From Acidimicrobiia bacterium (lineage in GTDB: Bacteria; Actinomycetota; Acidimicrobiia; Acidimicrobiales; Poriferisodalaceae): 64,000 nucleotides of DNA. Positions 33,888-42,116 of this stretch are shown here, piece by piece. Each line of letters opens with the position of its first letter. Position 1 is the stretch's first letter. The translations under genes were made by a program, and so were the position numbers. The DNA lies in NCBI GenBank assembly GCA_022826045.1, contig JAJDVQ010000035.1:62001-126000 (forward strand), in the 5' to 3' direction. The notes beneath the pieces are model-generated. The model was not told where the DNA came from. It ran no database searches and saw only the letters and a list, made by a program, of their open reading frames with translations.

Positions 33888-35014
33888 TAGCCGGTGGAGA
33901 TCTCGCCCCGGTCGAGCGCAGCCTTGATGGCTTCGAGACTGAGCTTGTAGTCGTCGCTCACGGCGCTGTCGTGATCGTGGAACGGCGCCAGCCCGACTTC
34001 GCCGAGATGGTTGCCGCCCGGGAATGCGCCCGCAGCCGAGGCCTCGATCAGATCTGCCACTCCCGGCGTGATGAGCTTCATGGCACTTGTCAGCAGACAC
34101 GGCCGTGCCTCGGGCACGGTGTTCCACTGATCGGCATCGACGCCCACGCAGAAGGCGCCGTCCTGCGAGGCGATCTCGATGAGCGCCCCGTTGCCGGTGG
34201 CGCCGCCGGCGCCGAAGATGATGTCGGCGCCTTGGTCGAGCGCCTGACGCGCTGTGGCCGCGCCCCAGTCGGGATCGCCGAAGGCGATGTCGAGGCCGCC
34301 CGGATGGTACGTGGAGATGGTCTCGACCTGCGGGTTGGTGTAGCGGGCGCCGTTCTCCCAGCCTTCCTTGAATGCCACCACCGGCGGAACCAAGTCGGTG
34401 CCGAGCACTGCGCCGACGATGTTGGTCTCGGTCATCAAGCCGGCGAGGGCGCCCGCCAGGAAGCCCGACTTGTCCTCGGGGAAGATCAGCCCTGTGAGAT
34501 TCGGAAGCGGCTCGCCCTGAAACTGATCGACGCCGATGAAGTCGATGTCGGGATGCGCCATTGCGGCGGCGATGGTGGCATCACCCATGGCGAAGCCGAC
34601 CGTGACGATGACCTGTGCACCGTCTTCGATGAACAGATTGATGTTGTTCTCGTAGTCCTTGGCTTCCTCGGTCTCGATGTAGTTGGCTTCGCCGCCGAGC
34701 GCCGCTGCGGCCTGCTGGGCGCCTTCCCATGCCGACTGGTTGAAGCTCTTGTCGTCCACCTTGCCGACATCAGTGATCAAGCCGATCTTGAGCGGCTCGG
34801 CATCGTCCATGTCTTCGGGCGCATCATCGGCAGGCGGCTCGGTCGCAGCCGGCGATGCATCGGTGGCGGCCGGCGCAGCAGCCGTGGTGGACGCAGGCTC
34901 GTCGCTGCTGCTGCACGCCGCGCCGAGCATCGCCAGCACGGCGACGAGCACAACGAGCCGCCCTGCAGACCTCCGGGTGATCGGCTTCGTGGAACGCCTG
35001 TTGAACAACGGCAT
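33875..35014 (-). CDS. bmpA: BMP-family ABC transporter substrate-binding lipoprotein
   Basis: A 379-residue exported lipoprotein: Arg-rich N-terminus, hydrophobic core VVLVAVLAML and lipobox GAAC with Cys34, followed by a Thr/Ala/Pro linker. The mature part (KIGLITDVGKVDDKSFNQSAW, IVTVGFAMGD, GLIFPEDKSGFLAGALAG) matches Bmp/PnrA purine-nucleoside binding proteins. ATG 35014 is chosen for GGGAGGG 4 nt upstream and the classic signal peptide; the frame is open further upstream. It heads the transporter operon now interrupted by mod-res. Confidence 0.92.
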   Translation of the reverse strand: MPLFNRRSTKPITRRSAGRLVVLVAVLAMLGAACSSSDEPASTTAAAPAATDASPAATEPPADDAPEDMDDAEPLKIGLITDVGKVDDKSFNQSAWEGAQQAAAALGGEANYIETEEAKDYENNINLFIEDGAQVIVTVGFAMGDATIAAAMAHPDIDFIGVDQFQGEPLPNLTGLIFPEDKSGFLAGALAGLMTETNIVGAVLGTDLVPPVVAFKEGWENGARYTNPQVETISTYHPGGLDIAFGDPDWGAATARQALDQGADIIFGAGGATGNGALIEIASQDGAFCVGVDADQWNTVPEARPCLLTSAMKLITPGVADLIEASAAGAFPGGNHLGEVGLAPFHDHDSAVSDDYKLSLEAIKAALDRGEISTGYSPG

Positions 35015-35096
35015 GTGACCCTCCCAAGTCCTGCGGCCATAGGCCGGCGCAGCCGACGCGCGCTGGCCGCGCTGCACGGCCTGAGCCTATTGCGCC

Positions 35097-35501
35097 CTAT
35101 TCCTCGACGAGCTCGACCAGCGTGCCGAGGTTTCCCTTGGGGTGGACGAATGCAACGGTGGTGCCGCGCGAACCCGGCCGGGGTGCGGTGTCGATGGGCA
35201 CCGCGCCTGCGTCGATCATGGTTTGGAGCGCTGCGGCGCAGTCATCCACCCGGTAGCCGACGTGGTGCAGGCCCTCGCCCCTGCGCTCGAGGAACTTGGC
35301 GATCGGCGAATCGGGCCGCGTCGCGGCGGTGAGCTGGATGTAGCTGTCCGCCACCTTGATCAGCGCCTCCTCCACACCGTCAGAGTCGACGACTTCCCGG
35401 TGGGCCACTTCGGCCCCGAAGGCCTCGCTGTAGTACGCGACGGCGGCGTCCAGGTCGTTCACGGCAATGGCGACGTGGTCGATCTCGGTCAGGATCATCA
35501 A
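35097..35501 (-). CDS. mce: Methylmalonyl-CoA epimerase
   Basis: A 134-residue glyoxalase-fold epimerase interconverting (S)- and (R)-methylmalonyl-CoA. DHVAIAV (metal His), GLHHVGYRVDD (His) and GTLVELVEE (Glu) are the metal-binding segments. It overlaps ccr by 4 bp (ATGA), consistent with the ethylmalonyl-CoA route, where Ccr-derived products pass through epimerisation before methylmalonyl-CoA mutase. Confidence 0.93.
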   Translation of the reverse strand: MMILTEIDHVAIAVNDLDAAVAYYSEAFGAEVAHREVVDSDGVEEALIKVADSYIQLTAATRPDSPIAKFLERRGEGLHHVGYRVDDCAAALQTMIDAGAVPIDTAPRPGSRGTTVAFVHPKGNLGTLVELVEE

Positions 35502-36865
35502 GCTGCCCCTTCAGCGGCTTCCAGCGAGGCTGCATGGCGGGCGAACAGCGTGATGCGGTCTTCGCCGATCCGCTCGCGCTTCTCCGGATCGGTAATGCCC
35601 TGCCCCGGCTCCGAGGCCAAGCACAGCACGCCCAGCTTGCCTTCGTGCAGGTTGTGGTGGACCTGCCAGGCGGCCAAGCCCGTCTCGTCGAGCGTGAACG
35701 TCTTCGACAGGATCGGCTGGATGCGGCCCTGATCGATCAGGCGATTCATCGCCCACGCCTCGGCGTAGTTGGCGAAGTGGCTCGACACGATCCGCTTCAG
35801 CTTCATCCACAGGTGCCGGTTGTCGTATTCGATCATGTACCCGCTGGTGGCGGCGCACGTCACGACGGTGCCGCCGCGCTTGGCGGCGAACACCGATGCA
35901 CCCATGGTGGACCGGCCTGGGTGCTCGAACACGATGTCGGGGTCGTCGCCGATGAGGCCGCGCACCTTCTTGCCGAAGCGCCGCCATTCGCCTTCGTCCT
36001 GGGTGTGATCGTCGCTCCAGAAGCGGTAGCCCTCGGCGCTCCGGTCGATGACGTGCTCCACGCCGAGCTGGCCGAGCAGCTCCGCCTTGTCGGGCGAGCT
36101 GACCACGCCGATGGGCACGCCGCCGCCGTTAAGCACGAGCTGGCAGGCGTAGCCGCCCAGCCCGCCCGTGGCGCCCCAGACGAGCACCGAGTCGCCCTGC
36201 TTCATGCGAGCGGCGTTGTCGCCCACCAGCATCCGGTACGAGGTGGCAGCGCACAGCGCATTCACCGCCGCTTCCTCCCAGGACAGATGGGCCGGCTTGG
36301 GCATGAGCTGGTTGGCCTTGACGATGGTGAGGTCCGCCAGGCCGCCGAAGTTGCTCTCGAAGCCCCAGATCCGCTGGTTGGAGGCCTTCATCGAGTCTTC
36401 GTGGGCGGCGGGATCCTGATCGTCGACGTAGTTGCAGTGAACGACCACCCGGTCGCCGGGGCGCCAATTGCGCACCGCCGATCCGCACTGCAGCACGACG
36501 CCCGACGCATCGGAGCCGAGCACGTGGTAGTCGAGCGCGTGGCGGGCGCCCCAGCGGCTCTCGCGGCCCAGCCGGTCCAGGAAGCCGAACGTCGGCAGCG
36601 GCTCGAAGATCGAGGTCCACACGGTGTTGAAGTTGATGGCGCTGGCCATCACCGCCAAGTACACCTCGTCGGGCGCGAGCTCGGGCGTGGCGACCTCGCC
36701 GATGTGGGTGGCCTCGCGCGGGTCCTTGTCGGCCGAGGCACGGCCTTCGAACATCGCCTGCTCGTCGCGTACTACGTATGCCGCCCTGAAGCTCTCCGGG
36801 ATCGGCATGGCCTCGAGTTCGGGACCGGACGCGCCGACGGCGATGGCATCAGCGAACTGCTTCAC
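35498..36865 (-). CDS. ccr: Crotonyl-CoA carboxylase/reductase
   Basis: A 455-residue medium-chain reductase that reductively carboxylates crotonyl-CoA to ethylmalonyl-CoA with NADPH. The CO2-pocket residues known from the family are all visible: Asn78 (ASAINFN), Phe169-Glu170 (WGFESNFGG) and His363 (SSHFANY), with the NADP-binding WGATGGLGGYA. It is the hallmark enzyme of acetyl-CoA assimilation without a glyoxylate shunt, and also makes extender units. The start is GTG 36865 without a clear ribosome-binding site. It is coupled to mce. Confidence 0.94.
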   Translation of the reverse strand: MKQFADAIAVGASGPELEAMPIPESFRAAYVVRDEQAMFEGRASADKDPREATHIGEVATPELAPDEVYLAVMASAINFNTVWTSIFEPLPTFGFLDRLGRESRWGARHALDYHVLGSDASGVVLQCGSAVRNWRPGDRVVVHCNYVDDQDPAAHEDSMKASNQRIWGFESNFGGLADLTIVKANQLMPKPAHLSWEEAAVNALCAATSYRMLVGDNAARMKQGDSVLVWGATGGLGGYACQLVLNGGGVPIGVVSSPDKAELLGQLGVEHVIDRSAEGYRFWSDDHTQDEGEWRRFGKKVRGLIGDDPDIVFEHPGRSTMGASVFAAKRGGTVVTCAATSGYMIEYDNRHLWMKLKRIVSSHFANYAEAWAMNRLIDQGRIQPILSKTFTLDETGLAAWQVHHNLHEGKLGVLCLASEPGQGITDPEKRERIGEDRITLFARHAASLEAAEGAA

Positions 36866-36955
36866 GGGCCCGAACGCTAACGGTGCGGCAGAGCCGCGAA
36901 TGCCGCGATTCGGTGGCGGCGGTCAGGGCGACGCCGTCATCCTGCGCGCCGCGTA

Positions 36956-36972
36956 GCTGTCCGGCCGACAGC
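36956..36972 (-). terminator. Stem-loop after the recR-hypothetical pair
   Basis: GCTGTC-cggcc-GACAGC, a perfect 6-bp stem with a 5-nt loop, lies 13 bp beyond the stop of the small hypothetical gene and before ccr. It is probably a transcript end, though it lacks a U-run. Confidence 0.45.
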
Positions 36973-36985
36973 CGAAGCTGGGGCG

Positions 36986-37372
36986 CTAGGCCGCGGCCCT
37001 TGACAAGACCTCAGTCTTGACGCGCATCGGCTGCAGCACCGCTTCGATCGCATCACGGAGAGCGGCCGCATCGGCAGCGGGGGCTTCGAGATAGACGCGG
37101 CTCGCGCCCAGCAGCTCGGCCAATCGCGCGAACGGCGCGGGGTCGGCAAGCATGGCCTCCACTACTGCGGCCGGCGCGGTGGCGATGGCAATCAGCGCGC
37201 CGCACGGGTCTGCGAACACCGCCGCGACGCCGTGCGGGGGCGCGCAGGCGCTCAGGCACAGCGCCCGTGCGTGACATTTCCCGGTGACGAGCACGCGCTC
37301 GTCGGGAGACGGCCGGAAGACCGCGACCGGCAGCTCGCGTGATGTTCGATTGTCGGATTCGAAGGCAGCCAT
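36986..37372 (-). CDS. Hypothetical protein downstream of recR
   Basis: A 128-residue alpha/beta protein that I do not recognise. It has a short N-terminal strand region (ELPVAVFRPSPDERVLVTG), Cys residues in KCHARALCLSACAPP, and an Ala-rich helical C-terminus ending LRDAIEAVLQPMRVK. ATG 37372 is well supported by AGGAG 6 nt upstream. It sits 88 bp after recR on the same strand, in the area where many genomes keep recombination or nucleoid genes, but no such function can be read from it. Confidence 0.55.
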   Translation of the reverse strand: MAAFESDNRTSRELPVAVFRPSPDERVLVTGKCHARALCLSACAPPHGVAAVFADPCGALIAIATAPAAVVEAMLADPAPFARLAELLGASRVYLEAPAADAAALRDAIEAVLQPMRVKTEVLSRAAA

Positions 37373-37460
37373 GGCACTCCTCGCGAGTGCAGGCCGCAGG
37401 GAACGTGCCGCCGGGACCGTACGCAGCCGACGGGGCCGGGTCCAGCGAATTTCGCCGGGA

Positions 37461-38057
37461 TCAGGGCGCAAGAGCGCGGCGGTTGTTCAGGGCGCGTTCG
37501 AGCGTCAGCTCGTCGGCGTACTCGAGATCGCCGCCGACGGGCAGCCCGCTGGCGAGCCGGCTCACCTTGACGCCGAGCGGTTCGAGCTGGCGGGCGAGGT
37601 ACATCGCCGTCGTGTCGCCCTCGATGTTGGGATTGGTGCACACGATCAGCTCGGTGACCTGCTCGTCATCGAGCCGTGCGAGCAGCTCGCGGATGCGCAA
37701 CTGCTCGGGGCCGACGCCCTCGAGCGGGTTGAGCGCGCCGCCGAGCACGTGGTAGCGGCCGCGGAATCCGGCCTTCTCCATGGCGACCACGTCACGGGGC
37801 TCTTCCACCACGCAGACCAAGCCGTTGCGCCGGGTCTCGTCCGCGCAGCAGGCGCACGGATCTGACTCGCTGAGGTTCCAGCACTGCGTGCAGAACCCGA
37901 CACGCTCAGCCGCCGCCGTGATCGACTCCGCCAGGCGGCGTGCATCGGCCGCAGGCCGCTTGAGGAGCCAGAATGTGATGCGCTGCGCGCCCTTGGGGCC
38001 GATGCCGGGCAGGCGGCTGAGCTCGTCGATCAGGTCGTCGACCGCATCGTCGTACAC
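37461..38057 (-). CDS. recR: Recombination mediator protein RecR
   Basis: A 198-residue RecR, acting with RecF/RecO to load RecA at gaps. LIDELSRLPGIGPKGAQRI is the helix-hairpin-helix, CTQCWNLSESDPCACC the four-Cys zinc finger, CVVEEPRDV and TNPNIEGDTTAMYL the Toprim domain. The start is GTG 38057. It lies 85 bp after dnaX on the same strand, the classic dnaX-recR neighbourhood but without the usual ybaB between them. Confidence 0.95.
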   Translation of the reverse strand: MYDDAVDDLIDELSRLPGIGPKGAQRITFWLLKRPAADARRLAESITAAAERVGFCTQCWNLSESDPCACCADETRRNGLVCVVEEPRDVVAMEKAGFRGRYHVLGGALNPLEGVGPEQLRIRELLARLDDEQVTELIVCTNPNIEGDTTAMYLARQLEPLGVKVSRLASGLPVGGDLEYADELTLERALNNRRALAP

Positions 38058-38142
38058 GTCAGTCCCTGTGGTTCGTGGCCGGCCGCGGCACCGGTGAGCA
38101 TCGCTGCGCCCCGCTGAGCGTTCACGCTGTCGCTACAGGCTG

Positions 38143-40026
38143 TCAGGTCGTGCCCTCGTCGTCGCGGATCACGGTAGAGCCCGGGAACCGATCGAGGATC
38201 CGCTGCACCTTGGCTTCCTCCGACAAGGCCCCGGACGCTGGCGCGGCCTCGCCGGAACTGCCGGTGCCGGGCGCGGCCGCGGGGCTGCCGAAGGCTGCGG
38301 CTTCTGCCGGGGCGATGCTCGGATCGACGGGTTGCGCGTCGTCGGGAACCGGTGCAGGGGGCCGCGGTTCCTGAGTGTCGGGCACTCCGGCGCTCGACGG
38401 AGGCTCGGCGCTGTCCTGTTCGGCGGGTGCAGCTATTTCAAGTCGAACCGTCTGGTCGAGCAGGTCCGACAGAACCGGCTCAACCTCGTTCTGCCGACGG
38501 CGGGCCTGCGCGAGCGGCACGCCCTCGTTCAGCCGGACGGTCACCATGTTGCGCTCGCGAGCCAGTACGACGGCGCCGCGGAAGATGCCCTTCGCCACCG
38601 GACGCAGCTTCTCGACTACCAGGGGTTCCCACATGCGTTGGAGCTCAGTTGCCGACATCGCAGCGCCGGGCACCGATGCCGGCTCGACGGTCTGTGCTGG
38701 CGGGGGTTCAGCCGGTGTCGGCGCAAGCGGGGTTGCGTCCGAAGATGACATCGGCGGCGCGGCAGGCGACGGCGGCGGCGCAGCGGGAGCGGCGGGCGGC
38801 GGCGGAGGTGGCGGTGCTGGAGGTGGCGGTGCTGGTGCCGGTCTCGATTCGAGCGGCGGCGGTGCCGTGGTCGCGGCCATCGCGGCTCGGGCTGCAGCGG
38901 GTCCGGCCGCGCCGGTCGCGGAGTGCCCGGAGGCACCGCTTGACGGAGCGGCAGCGGCCGCGGGTGGCGTGCGAGCGCCGAGCACCTCGTCGGCCAGCAG
39001 GCCCACGAGGGCCGCCTCCAGCGTCAGACGCCGATCCGCGGATTGCGGCATCTGCGCCAGCGCAGCGCCGAGCGCCTCGAGCGCTCGAACGTTGGCACGT
39101 CGACCCATGGCGTCCGCCAGCTCGCGTGCCGACGCGATGTCGTCAGCAGGCAGTTCGGCAGGCTCCACGCCGGCGCCCACCAGGAACATGTCGCGCAGGC
39201 GGCGGGCTGTGCGCTCGGCCAAGTCCCGGGAGTCCACGCCTGCCGAGGCCGCGCCGGCCACCGCGATCAGCGTCGCAGCCAAGTCGGCCCCGGCCAGGGC
39301 CTTCACCAGGGCGTCCACGTCGGCGCGCTCGTCGGGAATGCCCCCAGCAGCCAGCACCGTGTCGAGCGCCGACAGCGCATCGCGCACTGAGCCGCCGCCG
39401 CGCTCCACCGCGTAGTCGACGATCTGCTCGTCGACGGGGGCGTCTGCGGCTTCGGCGATCGCCCGCACGTGCGCCGCCATCTCGTCCGCGCCGACGAGCG
39501 CCAGCTCGAACTGCTGGGTCCGGCTGCGGATGGTGGGCAGCACCTTCTGCGGATCAGTGGTGGCGAGGATGAACACGACGTGAGAGGGCGGTTCCTCCAG
39601 CGTCTTCAGCAGCGCATTGGACGCGGCCGCCGACAGCATGTGCACCTCGTCGAGCAGGTACACCTTGCGGCGCCCGGCGCTGACCAGCGCCGCCTTCTCG
39701 GTCAGATCGCGGACGTGGTTGACCGAGTTGTGGGATGCCGCATCGAGCTCGATCAGGTCCATCGAGGTGCCGGTGGCGACAGATCGGCAGCGCTCGCACT
39801 CGTCGCACGGCTCGCCGTCCGCGTCGAGCGCCTCGCAGTTCAGCGCCTTCGCCAGGATGCGTGCCGTCGAGGTCTTGCCGGTGCCGCGGGGGCCGCTGAG
39901 CAGGTAAGCGTGGCCGACGCGGTCCTCCCGAACGGCGTTGCGCAAGGCCCGGACCAGGTGCGGCTGCCCGACAACTTCTGCGAAGCGTTGCGGCCGGAAT
40001 CTCCGGTAGAGCGACTGGTGCTGCAT
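38143..40026 (-). CDS. dnaX: DNA polymerase III subunit gamma/tau
   Basis: A 627-residue clamp-loader ATPase. GPRGTGKTSTARI (Lys51), zinc-binding Cys64/74/77/80, LLDEVHMLS (Walker B) and FILATTDPQKVLPTIRSR (sensor) are present. A Pro/Ala-rich linker (about 375-450, with runs of consecutive prolines) leads to a C-terminal domain like that of tau proteins that contact the polymerase. ATG 40026. Divergent upstream DNA carries the SRP RNA and tRNA-Ser genes. Internal frameshift signals for a short gamma form were not evident. Confidence 0.95.
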   Translation of the reverse strand: MQHQSLYRRFRPQRFAEVVGQPHLVRALRNAVREDRVGHAYLLSGPRGTGKTSTARILAKALNCEALDADGEPCDECERCRSVATGTSMDLIELDAASHNSVNHVRDLTEKAALVSAGRRKVYLLDEVHMLSAAASNALLKTLEEPPSHVVFILATTDPQKVLPTIRSRTQQFELALVGADEMAAHVRAIAEAADAPVDEQIVDYAVERGGGSVRDALSALDTVLAAGGIPDERADVDALVKALAGADLAATLIAVAGAASAGVDSRDLAERTARRLRDMFLVGAGVEPAELPADDIASARELADAMGRRANVRALEALGAALAQMPQSADRRLTLEAALVGLLADEVLGARTPPAAAAAPSSGASGHSATGAAGPAAARAAMAATTAPPPLESRPAPAPPPPAPPPPPPPAAPAAPPPSPAAPPMSSSDATPLAPTPAEPPPAQTVEPASVPGAAMSATELQRMWEPLVVEKLRPVAKGIFRGAVVLARERNMVTVRLNEGVPLAQARRRQNEVEPVLSDLLDQTVRLEIAAPAEQDSAEPPSSAGVPDTQEPRPPAPVPDDAQPVDPSIAPAEAAAFGSPAAAPGTGSSGEAAPASGALSEEAKVQRILDRFPGSTVIRDDEGTT

Positions 40027-40072
40027 CTCGCGGCGATCCTAAGGACTGCAGCCAGCAGCTGCGTCCGCTGTT

Positions 40073-40139
40073 TGAACGGACGAGCCCTCTGCTCCAGCGA
40101 TCCAGCAGGTCACAATGTCGCAGAGTTCTCGTCCGTTCA
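40073..40139. repeat. Perfect 12-bp inverted repeat upstream of dnaX
   Basis: TGAACGGACGAG (40073-40084) and CTCGTCCGTTCA (40128-40139) are exact reverse complements with a 43-bp spacer, 47-113 bp upstream of the dnaX start. It could be a pair of operator half-sites for dnaX or for the divergent RNA genes. No known regulator consensus was recognised. Confidence 0.6.
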
Positions 40140-40219
40140 TACAGCTAGTGATTCTGTGACGGATCCACGCTGCTCCCGACGGTGACTCATCGGGTGGCGG
40201 TGCGGTTAGCGTTTGGCCT

Positions 40220-40355
40220 GTGTCGCCGTCTGACGTGGCGGCCGGGTCCTGTGCAACGGCGACCCGTGAACCGAGTCAGGGCCGGGAGGCAGCAGCTCTC
40301 AGCGGACTTCGCTGTGTGCCGCAGATCGCCTGGCCGCCTCGCCAGACGGCGACAC
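40220..40355 (+). ncRNA. ffs: Signal recognition particle RNA
   Basis: The segment GTGAACCGAGTCAGGGCC-GGGA-GGCAGCAGC (from about 40266) is the universally conserved SRP helix 8: CAGG / GCC stem, GNRA tetraloop (GGGA), GGC stem and AGCAG, the Ffh-binding site. The 5' end GTGTCGCCGTCTG... (40220-40243) pairs with GGCCGCCTC...GGCGACAC (40332-40355), 22 of 24 positions, to make the long closing helix. The gene lies between dnaX and tRNA-Ser, a common ffs neighbourhood. Exact ends are inferred from the helix. A GGGA rather than the usual GGAA tetraloop is a small deviation. Confidence 0.9.
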
Positions 40356-40365
40356 GCCTGCTTCG

Positions 40366-40388
40366 CAGGGATCGTCGTGCGATCCCTG
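40366..40388 (+). terminator. Stem-loop after the SRP RNA gene
   Basis: CAGGGATCG-tcgtg-CGATCCCTG is a perfect 9-bp stem 10 bp downstream of the SRP RNA and 9 bp before tRNA-Ser. A shorter hairpin, CCTGC-ttc-GCAGG (40357-40369), overlaps it and would compete. Probably a terminator or processing structure between the two RNAs. Confidence 0.5.
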
Positions 40389-40397
40389 TAACGGTAC

Positions 40398-40489
40398 GGA
40401 GAGTTGCCAGAGTGGACGAATGGGCTCGCTTGGAAAGCGTGTGAGGCTTTCATCGGCCTCCGTGGGTTCGAATCCCACACTCTCCGCCA
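40398..40489 (+). tRNA. tRNA-Ser (anticodon GGA)
   Basis: Acceptor GGAGAGT pairs with ACTCTCC. The D arm is CCAGAGTGGACGAATGG, the anticodon loop TTGGAAA, followed by a long variable arm typical of serine tRNA; the T arm is GTGGGTTCGAATCCCAC. The discriminator is G and CCA is encoded (40487-40489). Confidence 0.95.
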
Positions 40490-40510
40490 CAGGCTGACCG
40501 GCCGGCGCGC

Positions 40511-42016
40511 TCAGTTGATCGCGCGGTCGTGGCCCTCCCAGTAGGGCTCGCGCAGCACTCGCTTGAGCACCTTGCCGGGTCCCGACTTGGGCAGCGGCTC
40601 GCCCCGGAAGGCGATGCTCTTGGGCGTCTTGTAGCCGGCGATCACGCCCCGGCAGTGCGCGATCAATCCGGCCTCGTCGACCTCGGTGCCGTCGCGGGGA
40701 ACGACCACCGCATGCACGGCTTCGCCCCACTGGGGGTCGGGGATGCCGAACACCGTCGCCTCCAGGACCCCGGGATGGGCGTAGAGGGCGTCCTCGACCT
40801 CGGTGCAGTAGACGTTCTCGCCGCCCGACACGATCATGTCCTTGGCCCGATCGACCAGAAACAGGTAGCCGTCGGCGTCGACGTAGCCGACGTCGCCGGT
40901 GCGGTACCAGCCGCCCTCCAGCAATGCGGCGGCGGTCTCGGCGGGCTTGTTCCAGTATCCCGCCATGACGTTCGGCCCCCGCACGGCAACCTCGCCGGGT
41001 TCGCCGACCGGCAGCTCCGACCCGTCGGTCCGCACGATCCGCAGGTCGACGCCGGGCGGCGGCGGCCCGCAGCTCTTGGCCCGCTCGCTGTCGATGTGCT
41101 GTTCCTCGTGGCGGAAGATGGTGGCCAGCGGCGACAGCTCGGTGGCGCCGTAGAGGTGGATCAGCTCGCATCCGAACAGCGCGTCGGCGCGGCGCAGCAC
41201 CTCCAGCGCGACGGGAGACGCCCCATGCGACAGCCATCTCAGCGTCGAGACGTCGCGCGGCGACGCTGCCTGGGTCTCGCACATCGCCGCGAGCATCGTG
41301 GGCACGGCGATGGCGCAGGTGATGGCCTCGCGCTCGATCACGTCGAGGCTGGCGGCGGGCTCGAAGCCCGGCAGGATCACATTGGCCGCACCGACCCACG
41401 GCAGCACGAGCGCGCAATAGACGCCGGCCGCGTGGAACATCGGGGCGATGGTCAGGTAGCGGTCGTCGGCTGCGAGGGGCTGGGAGAGCTGAGTGTGGAC
41501 CGCGTTGGCCATCAGGTTGGCGTGGGTCAGCATCACGCCCTTCGACGTGCCGGTGGTGCCACCGGTGTAGAAGAGCCCGGCGAGGGTGTCGGGGCTGATG
41601 TCGGGCTCCATCTCGGGCGCGCCGGCCAGCAGGGCATCGTACTCGCCGGTGTCGAGCCGGATGACGCGCTCGACCAGGTCGCCCAGCCCGCCGGGATCGC
41701 GATCGCAGATCAGCACCCGGGCACCCGCATCGGCGGTGGCGTACGCCAGTTCGGGCTCCGCCCAGCGGGTGTTGTGGGGGACGATCGCCCGTCCCGCTGC
41801 GGGGATGCCGAAGAACAGCTCGAGGTAGCTGTCGGAGTTGAGGGCCCACAGCGCCACGCGATCGCCGGGCTCGGTCATCTCCGACAGGAGCCCGGCCACC
41901 TTCAGCACCCGGCTGGCGAACTCGGCGTAGCTGCGTCGCATGTCGCCGAAGACCGCGGCCTCGCGATCGCCGAACAGCTGGGCCGCTCGGCGGATCGGAT
42001 CTCGCATCGTGTACAT
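40511..42016 (-). CDS. AMP-forming acyl-CoA synthetase
   Basis: A 501-residue adenylate-forming ligase of the fatty-acid/aromatic-acid CoA-ligase class: FYTGGTTGTSKGVMLTH phosphate loop, YGATELSPLAT, GWYRTGDVGYVD, VDRAKDMIVSGGENVY and PKSGPGKVLKR with the catalytic Lys. It activates a carboxylic acid to its CoA thioester through an acyl-adenylate; the substrate cannot be read from sequence. ATG 42016 is divergent from tadA. It lies beside the benzoyl-CoA genes and could feed related acids into them. It ends 21 bp after tRNA-Ser. Confidence 0.88.
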   Translation of the reverse strand: MYTMRDPIRRAAQLFGDREAAVFGDMRRSYAEFASRVLKVAGLLSEMTEPGDRVALWALNSDSYLELFFGIPAAGRAIVPHNTRWAEPELAYATADAGARVLICDRDPGGLGDLVERVIRLDTGEYDALLAGAPEMEPDISPDTLAGLFYTGGTTGTSKGVMLTHANLMANAVHTQLSQPLAADDRYLTIAPMFHAAGVYCALVLPWVGAANVILPGFEPAASLDVIEREAITCAIAVPTMLAAMCETQAASPRDVSTLRWLSHGASPVALEVLRRADALFGCELIHLYGATELSPLATIFRHEEQHIDSERAKSCGPPPPGVDLRIVRTDGSELPVGEPGEVAVRGPNVMAGYWNKPAETAAALLEGGWYRTGDVGYVDADGYLFLVDRAKDMIVSGGENVYCTEVEDALYAHPGVLEATVFGIPDPQWGEAVHAVVVPRDGTEVDEAGLIAHCRGVIAGYKTPKSIAFRGEPLPKSGPGKVLKRVLREPYWEGHDRAIN

Positions 42017-42050
42017 GCCGCGAACCTATTGGGCGAACCCGTGGGGCGAA

Positions 42051-42080
42051 ACTGACGGGACGGACTGACGGGACGGACTG
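42051..42080. repeat. 13-bp tandem repeat between the acyl-CoA ligase and tadA
   Basis: ACTGACGGGACGG occurs twice head to tail (42051-42063, 42064-42076) and starts a third time (ACTG). It sits in the 100-bp divergent promoter region and could alter spacing of promoter elements if it varies in copy number. Confidence 0.75.
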
Positions 42081-42116
42081 CAGGGCGAGCCTGCTGCCGC
42101 TGCCAGACTCTCAGCC

